A DNA stretch of 64,000 nt, from the NCBI GenBank assembly GCA_029449245.1, contig JANATF010000015.1, forward strand, positions 62,001 through 126,000. The letters run 5' to 3'. Shown one piece after another: positions 1 through 9,717 of the stretch. Under the pieces are notes generated by a model. That model was not told the DNA's origin, ran no database searches, and saw nothing but the letters and a program-made list of their open reading frames with translations. Both the position numbers and the translations under genes were made by a program. Position 1 is the first letter of the stretch. Each line of letters opens with the position of its first letter. Source of the DNA: Mortierella alpina. Lineage: Eukaryota > Mortierellomycota > Mortierellomycetes > Mortierellales > Mortierellaceae.

Positions 1-1147
1 ATGCATCCGACGATCCGTCATCTGGATGATCATCTAAAGCCTGACTCTACCTACGAGGACTTGCTGATGATTCTCTGCGGCGCGACCGAGTATTCGGAAC
101 TTCCAGTGAGACACAACGAAGACATTGTCAACAAGGAGCTTGAGAAGGAGTTGCCCTTGTTGATCGAGTCTTCGATGTCTTATGATTCGCCTCATGCAAA
201 GTCGTTCTTGTTACTCCAGGCTTACTTTGAGAGGATGAGGTTACCGGTAGCCGATTTCATCACGGATACAGTGTCTGTTCTTGACCAGTCTGTTCGTGTT
301 CTTCAGGTATGTTCGAATGACTAGTTGTAGTGCCTTTTTTTCGCGGATCAGGGCACCGCGGGGTAGTCTATCGTACGTGCTTTTTCACTAATCACTGGGA
401 TTGCTATTTCGTTTTCAGGCAATGATTGATATTACGGCTGAGAAGGGCATGCTGCAGCCTTGTTTGTCAACCATGAACATTCTGCAGTCTGTGAAGCAGG
501 CGCGCTGGAGAGACGATTCACTCTTGACTCTGCCGCACATTGAAAGGCACATGCTCACGATCCTCTCTGCGGTACCCAGAGGTAGCCGTACCAAGAAGGT
601 TGTCAAGAGTGTGGAGCGGTTGTTTGATTTGACGTCAATGTCTGAGCAGGAGGTCAAGTCGTACTTTGGCAGGATCCAAGCGCTGTCGCCTGGTCACTTG
701 CAGGATATCTGGAAGGTGGTCCAGAAACTGCCACGACTCGAGATCGCGTCCAGCATCGACACGGGTATCAAATCCTTCTTGGTTGCGGACCTGACGTACA
801 AGGTCATGGTGGAACTGAACAGGGTCAGGAGGCCCGGTGTTACCTACGATGGACGCGTCCATTGCCCAAAGTTCCCGAAACCACAGTGGGAGTCCTGGTG
901 GGTTGTGCTTGAGGATCCTGATGCTGAGAGCGATTCGGACAGGCTGGTCGTCTTGAAGCGTGTAAACATGAGGACGGGACCCCAGGGTGGGTTCATTAAC
1001 AAGGTTACGACGAGACTGCAGTTTGTTGCGCCTAAGCGCGAGGGCCGGCATGTGTGGAGGATCCACCTGTACTGCGATGGCTATCTGGGCATGGACCAGA
1101 CGGTTGATATTCAATTTGACGTGATGGGTAACGGCCAAAATGCGTGA
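1..1147 (+). CDS. SLH1: Slh1/ASCC3-type RNA helicase, C-terminal fragment
   Basis: This is the 3' end of a gene that starts left of the window; the ATG at base 1 is internal, not the true start. Exons are 1-306 and 419-1147, with a phase-0 GT-AG intron (GTATGT...TTTTCAG). The 344 visible residues form the second Sec63-like domain of a Ski2-like helicase. The stretch TDTVSVLDQSVRVLQAMID and the following tryptophan-containing segment resemble ASCC3/Slh1 more than the spliceosomal helicase Brr2, which is the main alternative. The last part is the immunoglobulin-like fold that ends in a GMDQTVDIQF motif. In known family members the protein works in the ribosome-quality-control trigger complex and splits collided ribosomes. 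The ATPase cassettes are outside the window. Confidence 0.8.
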
Positions 1148-1553
1148 TCTTGAGTTCACAGTGTGATCGATAGACAACTATAGACAATATACCTATTTTA
1201 ATTTGCCGTGTCGATCCTTGCCACGTTTTTTTTTACGTTGGGAGGTCAAAGCTCAGTTTGATTCTCACCCACACACTTTCCACCCACTTCCATTGCCGCC
1301 AATTTACAGCCCTATTGCGTGAGAGAAGAATCGTCTTTGTCGCGAGGGCTCTTCTTGCAGGACCCGAAGTCACGGCGGTTTTCGCATTATCTGAGAATAT
1401 TTCATCACCAACGTATCTTTTGTATGCAAGAGCGTTGTTGGGAAGCATTGCTATCCTCGGCCGCTTAACTGCGACTGTGGAAATGGACGCTGTCAATCGG
1501 ACTGGCTATTTTTGTTTTCTCTCTCCAGGCTATAGCAACGTATTAGATACAAA
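1148..1553. other. Convergent intergenic spacer
   Basis: About 400 bases lie between the stops of two convergent genes. Both strands are open for stretches of 85-100 codons, but the translations look like nothing recognisable and have no splice or domain support. The spacer probably carries the two 3' untranslated regions. Confidence 0.5.
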
Positions 1554-4037
1554 CTAGTTACATTTATTCGCTTTCACTCTTTTGAGAATAGAATCCTCGT
1601 TGATAATCTCGATTGTGATGGCATCAAAGGGAGTAAAGCCAAAGACACGGCCTAAGAAGGTCACCTCACTCAACAGAGCAGTCTTGACGTTCTTGGGGAT
1701 ACGGAAGCCTAAAATCAAAGAACCAAACCACAGTAGATAAGTCGGCATGCGCGCTTGAACATGATACACAACAAATCAGCCCAGTGAAATTCCGAACTTA
1801 CCGTGTCCTTCACCTTCAAAGGTGGCATAGAAAACAGGCAGGCCGCGCTTCTTCAAAGCATCGACCATCATCTCGGCCTGGTTAGGGGGGACGACCTTAT
1901 CATCTAGTCCTTGGAAGAAGGCACATGGGCAAGTGATCCTGTCAGCCGAGTACAAGGGCGAGCGCTCCAAGTACAAATCGCGGGCAGCGGGGTAAGGGCC
2001 GATCAGGCTCTCAGCGTAGAGCAGCTCCAACTTGTGGGTATCTCTGACCAAAACCTCCAGGTCACCGATACCAAAGTGACTGACACCGGCCTTGAAAACA
2101 TCCCTAAAAGCCAAGGCAGCCAAAGCCGAGTAGCCTCCAGCACTGCGTCCAACAATCGCCAGCTTATTCTCGTCCACGAGCTTTTTCTCCAGCAGGTACC
2201 TGGCGGCGTTGCAGCAGTCGTCAATGTCGACGACTCCCCACTGTGTGCGGAGACGGTCGCGGAATCCACGTCCATAGTTGGTGGAGCCTCCATAGTTGAC
2301 TGCGACACATGCGATCCCGCGAGACGTGAAGTAGTTGACTGACCAGTTCAAGTCCGAGACGAATGCTGAGGTTGGGCCGCCGTGGGAGAGCACACGGAGA
2401 GGAGGGAGAGTTCCCTCGGGAGCTACGTACTCCACATTTGCGGGAGGGTAGAACAAAGCATAGGCATCTAGCGTAGAATAAGAGGTATATGAGCACTATT
2501 GGTCTCAATAAAGATCCATTCTTTCGAAATTGCGGAGAAAATTATTGTACCACATCCTCCGGTGGTCTTGAGGGTCAAGGGCACGGGCTTGGAGATGTAT
2601 CCAAAGGGCACATCGACAGAACTGGACTTCATCAGGACATCGCAGGCGTTGGTGCGCAAGTTGTAGCTGATGTACTGGTGGGGCAAGTTGTAGCTGCCTA
2701 CTCCAAGGAGAAGAAGGTCGTCGCTGCCCTGAGTGGATGAAAGGATAGAGTCGATGACAGTGAATTCGGTGGGAATGTCCTTCAGGGTCTTGGTCTTCGT
2801 GTCAATCACGCAAAGGTGGTCAGTTCCTAATTAAAACGAATGTCCCGATGTAATATCAGGTAAACCGTCCAGTATACTGCGAGTCCCCGTGATCAAGCTT
2901 CCTTTGCTAAATACCATCAAGAGAGTAGATGCTGGCGATCTTGGTGGGGTCCGACTTGAGAGGGTAGAATGAGCTGTCGTCAAATTTCCAGGCTGGACCT
3001 GTAAGAACCGAAATTTGCATATAAATAATTAGAGACGTCCTTCAATTCATCATCCTACTGTAAAGAATAAGAAGAAAGAGGAAGTTGCAATTACCCTGGA
3101 ACTCGGCCTTGACAGGTTCTTTGAGAACAAGCTCGACCTCACCGCCGGCCTTGTAGCTGTACAGGTTCCAGAACCCAGTCTTGTCGCAGGCAAAGTAGAG
3201 GGTGCCGTCAGAACCAAAGCGAGGCTGGTTCGAACTCTCCTCGTGGGCCTTGTTAGCTCCTGCCAAAAGTGTCTGGGAAGCTATGGTGATGGCATTGTCG
3301 GTGATCGTCAAGGTGTTGTAGTACATCTGGGTGTGGTCCCAGGTCATGAAGGGATGGTTCCACGAGTAATAGGCAAAGTCCGAGGGGTTGGCAGGGTTGA
3401 ACCGGGGAGATGAGTAGAAGTCGGCGCCCTCAGCAAGAACCTGGACGTTGGGTTCCTGAGTATCCAATCTCACAGTAACAAGAGTGTTGATAACAGTCTG
3501 AGGAGTGTCGACGGTGTGATCCTCACGCACACAAATCAAGAAATTTTCTGAAGGGTGGATGGCAATGTCGGCGTATCTCCAAGCCTTGTTCTCAGGAGTC
3601 AAAGGGGTGGTCTCCTTGCTAGCGATGTTGATCTTGTAGAGGCGGCAGTCGGCATCGTTGCTGGAGACGAGGTAATCGCGAGCCAGAGCAAAGACTCCGC
3701 CACCGCACTCATGCACGCGGGTGAGAGCGATGAAGGGAGCAGAGGTGAGTTCAGAAGTGACGCCCTCAGCACTGCGGGTCATGATGGTCTGCCGACCGTT
3801 GGTGGACGGGTTGATTTCGGTCCAAAATAGCTCGCCAGTGTGTTCGTTCTTGCGCAGCTCGGACGAAGAGATGGTGGAGGAGGTGATAAAGTCGGCATCA
3901 ATGGGCGACTTCCATTCGCCTGAGCATGGTTAATTGAGACGGGATGTTAGCTTGTAAGAAGGGCCATGATGTAAAGTTGGCGACTCCTGGCAGGGTGGGC
4001 TTCAGCTTGTACCGTAGGATGCAACAATGGGTGACAT
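1554..4037 (-). CDS. S9-family (prolyl oligopeptidase-like) serine peptidase
   Basis: Six exons, all in phase: 4013-4037, 3095-3919, 2915-2998, 2551-2826, 1802-2467 and 1554-1708, encoding 676 residues. The N-terminal two thirds is a beta-propeller of WD40-like strands. The C-terminal third is an alpha/beta hydrolase. The nucleophile elbow is GRSAGGYS (Ser), the acid lies in the QGLDDKVVPP segment (Asp), and the His is in EGEGHGFR, split by the last intron. Length and order match fungal and plant acylaminoacyl-peptidase/dipeptidyl-peptidase relatives. There is no obvious signal peptide in the short first exon, so it is probably cytosolic. The 25-base first exon is the least certain part. Substrate preference cannot be read from sequence. 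Confidence 0.85.
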
Positions 4038-4164
4038 GGTGCGTTGGATGGAATGGGGTTGGTGAGTGAGCAGAGGAGTACCTTCCTTATAAAAAAAAAA
4101 AAATTAAAGCACAGCCTCAGTCTGTCAGTCACATTTTGTGTTCCTTATATGTACTCCTTGGCGT

Positions 4165-4481
4165 AGAACACATTCACAGCTGCTGGAAACGTACACTACC
4201 TGTGCAAGCTGGACCGATGATAACATAACATCAATGTTCCTCCTGTCCTCCCATCCCAAATGGTTTCCCATGTCCCGAGTCGCTGATATCTCCTCCTTCC
4301 AGCTTGTGGCAGCCGGACTATCGGCCATATGTTCCTTTAATGTTACGTATTATGTTGAGAAGCGAGTTATACCGCAACACACCCTTGAGACCATGATGCT
4401 GCAAAACGCTCGTCGCACCCAGCTCCTTACTACGTCACAATAAAATCTTGCTTTTTAAAAAAAAAAAAGAACACATTCACA
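4165..4481 (+). mobile_element. Poly(A)-tailed retro-insertion with 14-bp target-site duplication
   Basis: The identical 14-mer AGAACACATTCACA occurs at 4165-4178 and 4468-4481. Immediately before the right copy is a run of about 12 A, preceded by AATAAAATCTTGC, a canonical polyadenylation signal at the expected distance. This is the mark of target-primed reverse transcription of a polyadenylated RNA. The insert (4179-4467) has no convincing long ORF and could be a SINE or a truncated cDNA. It sits about 130 bases upstream of the start of the S9 peptidase gene, so it may alter that promoter. The source RNA is unknown. Confidence 0.7.
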
Positions 4482-4903
4482 CCACGCTGTTCACAATCTT
4501 GTTCAATTCGTTTATTTTTTATCTCGTTTCTCAGTTGATTGACAGTTAGTGCCGTAATGACAGGGAGTGACCAGAATAATCATAGTTGTGGTCTCAAATC
4601 CACTCTTGTCAAGCAGTTGAACTATATAGAGGCACACATCGATTTAGGCGAATACCTCATTTATAGGGAAAATGACGTGTTCTTCAAGTCCAAGAAAGAC
4701 GAACGTTCAACCCGCGAATCCCTCATGAATGAAAAGCCATACAACGCGGAGAAGATTGTATTTCCTGACAGCTTGTAACGGATCGGTGCTGCTTCCTGCA
4801 GCTTCCCTTTTTCACTTAACGAGACCTCGCAATAAAGGCCTAGTCTTTCACCCGTAAAAAAAAAAAAAAAAAAAAAAAAAGACATTCACATCACGCTCAC
4901 AAC
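4471..4903 (+). mobile_element. Older nested poly(A)-tailed retro-insertion
   Basis: A run of 25 A at 4856-4880 follows AATAAAGGCCTAGTC, again a poly(A) signal and tail. The sequence after the tail (CATTCACATCACGCTCACAA) repeats, with one substitution and a 3-base indel, the sequence at about 4474-4496. That fits an older target-site duplication flanking an insert at about 4497-4880. The 5' copy overlaps the 3' duplication of the neighbouring insertion, so the two events hit the same site one after the other. The insert carries a small open frame described separately. Confidence 0.6.
4557..4778 (+). CDS. Small ORF inside retro-insertion, unknown
   Basis: ATG to TAA, 73 codons, lying wholly inside the poly(A)-tailed insert. 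The protein is rich in charged and polar residues (segments such as KSKKDERSTRESLMNEKPY) and has no recognisable domain, signal peptide or membrane segment. The frame ends about 80 bases before the poly(A) signal, as expected for a retrocopy of a short mRNA. It may be a retrocopied host gene, a fragment of one, or chance. No function is proposed. Confidence 0.3.
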   Translation: MTGSDQNNHSCGLKSTLVKQLNYIEAHIDLGEYLIYRENDVFFKSKKDERSTRESLMNEKPYNAEKIVFPDSL

Positions 4904-4919
4904 TAGGTTGCGTATCGCC

Positions 4920-7014
4920 AAAAAAAGGTCGCTGGAGGGACTGTATATGATGATCTATGGCAGGCGGACCCGAAGGACCCCAGGACCTTGGATGTGCGGG
5001 ATCTTCTGCCTGACAGGTTCCCATCAAAAGCCGAGCACGTAGAACCAGTACTGCATGTACTAAGAATCCCAGACAGCCTTCAAGATGTCATAGAGCGAGC
5101 GCTGGATGGAAAGGGTTACACCTCTGAAGATACCGATCTCGCCATGATACATTGTCAGGGATTTTATATAGACAAGAATGCTCCCAAGAAGCCGTCTGGT
5201 GCAAGACTACGGTCACTGCAGATCGTCTGGAGGGCCCTATTGGAATAGCACAATATTCATTGTCGAGTCAATCGAGCCTAGGTCCGCAAGACAGCGCTCA
5301 AGGACGCTGATTTCACAGATGCAGAGTGTGATGTGGTGGCGAATACAGCCAATCTATTGAGGCTATACGTTCCTATGCGGAGGCGACAAGACTAGGGCAT
5401 CACTTGGTCATGTTTGCTTGAGGGCAGCTACACGCGAGACGAGAAAAAGGGCGGTGCCGAAGGAGCAGACTAGGTTGAACCAGCAGGATTACATCAGGAA
5501 TAAGCTCGACAAGGCTGCAAAGTTGAGCCAGGGTCCCATCACCAGCACCACCAGTGCGCCAAAATCATTACATTCGCCTGGGAGCACTTTGCCCTGGAAG
5601 ACGATGTGCCCCACAGTAACATCGACCCTCTTCTAGAAAACTATCACGGGAGGGACAAGCATTTGGTGTTCTATGGTACCGATTATGGATTGGTGAAGAT
5701 GAGCAGGACTGTTCCCGTATCGAAGGCCAGCATCAGAATTATTTTGGTGTGCTCGCAGGTAAGCTGAAATATGTCTAACCATAGAGTCCGCAGTTGAACG
5801 ACCCTGTCATGGGACAACCGGAAAACATCACTGTAAATAGCAACTTCATATCATGTTGGCTCGTTACCTGATATCGATCGCCTTATGAGGCTATCATAAT
5901 CCATCCAAGTTCACATCGATCAAGGTCCTTTGCCAATCAGACGTTACTCCTCTCCTCCCATAACCCCTTGTGTTTCCCTTACAGACCCGCCCATATTCGA
6001 CCAGTGCCAGAGTATAATACAATTACAGCGCAGCAAGTGAATGCCATAGGTTATACGACCAAGACAGCCGCCAAGCATACTAGGCGGCTTTCTCAGGCCG
6101 GACAAAAATTCAAGGATGCTATGAAAACCCCGAGTGAGCCCATAAACTCTCTAACCAGGGCCATGACCCATGGCGCAGTCGACAGGGCTTCCTTGGCAAG
6201 GAGTGAGATCAGGGGTACAGTAAGACAGTTCGAAATGGCTGGGATGAGGGACGCAAGGACGCGCAGGTTGCGGACAAAACGGGCATGGAACAAACTAGGA
6301 GCAGCGGAGAGCCGGTTCATACAAGACTGTGCAAATGAAGGCCAAAGTAAGTAAAAAGGGTCATCTCAGACATCTCAGATATCTCAGGTATTTGGTATCC
6401 AGTTTGATAGTAACTAATATCGTTTTTTACGTTGGATAGCCGCCCTTTCTCTGATCAATGCCGATGTGTGCTATACTAATGAGTTCTGTGCCGCTTGCAA
6501 GTGCCATCATGTGACCAACAGACCCGTGGGGATTTACCAACACAACCAGCGATGCCGCAAGTCTGCACCCCATGTGCTCCCGATCATGTTAGCAGGCGAT
6601 GCCGGGACTTGTGCAGGGTTGCGTTTGCAGGGACACCAGGGACGCTGTGGATGCAAGCTCAGACTCGAACATATGGCCGATGCCCCAGTGATCTTGGTTG
6701 ACAGGTTCAACACTTCAAGAGCTTGCTGCTACTGCGGCGAGATCATGGAGTAAGTGAAGGGCCGGCGAGTCATTGACGGACAAGTAAGACTGGTCAGGAT
6801 ACATGATAGCCTGGAATGTAAAAATGAGGACTGCCCGTCCTTTCGCGAAGGGTATACCCAGAAGTCGAAGGATGCTCACTCAAGCTTAGCAATAGCGATC
6901 ACTGGGGTTTCCTCGGTGACGGGTCCCAGGCACCGTCCGCCACCCTTTGCTCGCACCAAGCCAGCACCACCACCAGTCTCATCAGCAACCAACAACACCA
7001 GGTCCTTGGACTAG
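4920..7014 (+). pseudogene. Fanzor (eukaryotic TnpB-like, OMEGA) nuclease relic 1
   Basis: A decayed gene on the plus strand. The segment around 4930-5248 reads open but is not clearly family-like. The RuvC-I region is at about 5550-5758, with the motif YGTDYGLVKMSRTV (Asp codon 5681-5683), followed by a GTAAGC donor at 5759. After an acceptor at 5984 the frame is open through the region with YNTITAQQVNAI. A phase-consistent intron (6347-6439) leads to IMLAGDAGTC and the zinc-finger half FNTSRACCYC. An in-frame TAA at 6751-6753 interrupts the finger. Beyond it, in the same frame, come the second finger half (CKNEDC) and the RuvC-III signature SKDAHSSLAIAI (Asp 6871-6873). The reading frames on the two sides of the first intron do not join. 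Known family: Fanzor proteins, RNA-guided nucleases carried by eukaryotic transposons. The broken frame means this copy should be inactive. Confidence 0.75.
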
Positions 7015-7347
7015 TTGGCGATTACTCCCCCGACATCGATAAAAGGCTTTTCCCCAGATGCCACGGGAGGCTCCCCTCAGACTGGGGACTGGTGTAATTA
7101 TCGACTCCTGAATTTGGAGCCGAGCTGCATTTGAAATAACGTACAGTTGACTAACGAGCGACTATGCTTGGTAGGACAATAAAATTTGGACAGCCGTCGC
7201 GCTCACATCGCTCATTCATTATAGATGATACGCTGTTGGCCACGAGCTCTTGCTTGCACAAAGATTCTCAGGTTGTGGGATGCCAAGTTTATTTATCTCA
7301 GGATGAGTGTTCGCGTTTCGCGTCAATGTGTCAACAAAAAAACATTC

Positions 7348-7380
7348 AGCACCACTACCACCACCACCACCACCACTGCC
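7348..7380 (+). repeat. (CAC)n microsatellite
   Basis: A short run of about eight CAC/CAT-type triplets. It lies in apparently non-coding DNA and would code for histidines in one frame. Confidence 0.8.
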
Positions 7381-9370
7381 TTGACCCTTCCGAGCTCAAT
7401 GGCAACAGTGCATTTCATATTGGTCACCAGCGACACGCTTTTTTACTCACGCTTATCATTTGTTTATTGTTTCCTCACGCGCTAGAGTCGCCGGAACCTC
7501 CAAACGAGCACTACCGCTCGTCTCCCTGAAAGATGCCCCAGTATGCGCGTATCGATGTACGACCAACTGGTGTTAGCCCTCTGTCGCTGATGGAGGTGTC
7601 ATTAAATGAACCCGCAAAGGAGCAGCATTAGAGATCTCCAGCAAAAGGGCGCCCGCCCGGGTCACGCAGCCGCTCGAAGCCGGCCACAATCACCACGGCG
7701 GAGGGTCACTACCAAGGCAGGCTTATGGACCAAGACGCGCGCGGCAAGACCCTCCCCAAAAAAACGTATTGTGTTTATGATTGAGCTCGTCTGCTCCCGA
7801 ATGCCTTTGCATTAGACAAGTTCATTACAACTTACGCGTTAGTTTTTCTTTTCTTTTTGTTTTTTTTTCAAAAGGGTGCCGTGGCGATGACAAGCCGCAA
7901 GGCCATCTCGGCCGGCTGCGCCCCACGCCTGGATGCAAGCCAAAATGGAGAGGGACCGGAAGAGGACGAGAGGGTATTAAAAAGGTAAGCTGTCCCCTTG
8001 ATACTCTACCAATGGTGAGGCCTGGGGATAGGGCGAGTTGAAACAAGGTCCTGAGCACACAGGGGATAAAGCCCGCCGGCAGTCTTGTGTGATATCCGTC
8101 TCAACCTAGGCCTTGAAGAGTACGTGTTCGCGGTGAACTACCCACGGGAATTCTTGGAGTCGTGACAACAGGTATGTCTTTTTCTTTTTTTTCCTTTTCT
8201 GTGGGGGTGGGGTCAGGACATCAGGAACTGGACATCGGCACTTAAACATCAGACTTGGACATGAGGAGCATGTATTACTAACCTTTTTCTTTTCTTTTCT
8301 TAAGTGGTATGGTGTAGTGTGGTGTGGTGTGGGTGGCAGGAACAAGACATGGATATCAGGAAGAGGACTACAGGATGTGAGCAGGAAAGTGTGTGGTGGG
8401 CGGGTTTTTTTCTTTGGGTGTTCGTTCTCTCTTTTAGGTCTGTCGGTAAGAGTCATGGCTCTCTGGGCGTTGGCGGGCAGGTTTGTGGCGGCCACTTGCA
8501 CGCGCACCCTAGGAAAACCTAGATAATAAAGAGAGCAGGACTCACAAGAGCAGTGCGTCGGTGAGTATCATCATCCACTGGTGTGAAGGCCAGCTCAGTT
8601 TTGGGGCCTTGCATAGAGCTCTTGTGGGGGAAACCAGTAGTTTGGGGGCAGCTAATCTTTTGCTCTCCCTTACTCTCCCTTACCTCTCTAGCCAGCACCC
8701 ATAGCGGTCGGTTGGACCTAGCAACAACACAACCAACGACTTTCAAAACTCGTCGTCAAAACTCCTCAAGACGCGTCCACCGTGTCAAAAAATGCTCAAA
8801 AACACTAAAAAAACCATAATAAAAACTTCATCATCATAGGCCAATTGTTCGTGTATTGTGTGTGAATGTAAACACTTGTGAGAACAGAAATGAAGTATGG
8901 GATATGGCTCTACATGTTCTCCTTATCAAACAATTTGACTTTGACCTTGCTGCCATGGCGGGAGGTTGAAGGAAGGAGTGGATCGCAACGCGTATCTTAC
9001 CGCCCTTTTAGTGCTGTTGCGTGTGCTGTTGCGAAGTACGCGACAACGCGCAAAACTGGTTCTTGTGTTCCATCCTACAGGACAGAGCTTTTGCGGTATC
9101 TCGCACGGATGGATCTCAAAAAGAGCACGGACACGTGTGGGTCACCAGTAGCCAGGTGTTCTGCCTTGTTGACTAACGAGCGCTGCACTGGAGCTCGCAG
9201 TATGCAAGGTTGTAAGTAAGGTTGTGAGGTTTTCGCATCAGCCAACTGACCAATGGGAGCAACGGAGCCCCTCGCACTCCGACCAGCCCTCTGAGCGGCT
9301 CACCCACATCCATCATCAGCCGCATCTTCATCCCACTCCAGGCCCCCTTTTTGCGCCTCATCCCACTCTG

Positions 9371-9500
9371 TCTCATCCCCATCCTCATCCCCATCCTCAT
9401 CCCCATCCTCGTCCCCGTCCTCGTCCCCGTCCTCATCCCCGTCCTCATCCCCGTCTTCATCCTCGTTCTCATCCTCGTTCTCATCCTCGTACTCATCCTC
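9371..9500 (+). repeat. Minisatellite, 6/12-base CATCCY/CGTCCY units
   Basis: About 130 bases of tandem CATCCC, CATCCT, CGTCCC and CGTTCT units, pyrimidine-rich on the plus strand. It ends about 220 bases upstream of the AFI1 start codon, so it lies in the promoter or 5' leader. Polypurine/polypyrimidine repeats of this kind tend to vary in copy number. Confidence 0.85.
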
Positions 9501-9717
9501 TTTGTCGCCTTGTCTCGCGTGCTCCTTCTCAATCTCTCCATATCTCCATATCTCTCCCCGTCTTCGTGCTTCTTCCTCGTTGCTGCAACTGAACTGCCGC
9601 TTAGCCTCACAGGGCTCCTCCCACACTCCCCCACGCCCATACCTTGCCTGAAGCGCTACACACCTGGCCTCGTTTCACACCTCAGCCCTTGCGCTGGATC
9701 TTGCATTGAATATCTCC

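Larger units (their letters stand above)
7015..9717. other. 2.7-kb stretch without a supported gene
   Basis: No frame here shows domain similarity or a consistent splice pattern. It holds simple repeats (a CAC run near 7348-7380, pyrimidine tracts near 7850 and 8170, and the minisatellite at 9371-9500). The left part may contain the unrecognised end of the Fanzor element. The right part is probably the promoter and leader of the AFI1 gene. Confidence 0.5.

Noticed and set aside
1-1147. Assignment of the first gene to the spliceosomal helicase Brr2
   Set aside because: The VLDQSVRVLQAMID segment fits ASCC3/Slh1 better; Brr2 differs at these positions.
8106-8507. 133-codon minus-strand frame
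   Set aside because: Created by pyrimidine runs; no recognisable protein features.
7146-9182. 15-base direct repeat GTTGACTAACGAGCG at 7146 and 9168 as the target-site duplication of a 2-kb insertion
   Set aside because: A shared 15-mer somewhere in 64 kb is expected by chance about once or twice, and no terminal repeats or poly(A) tail accompany it.
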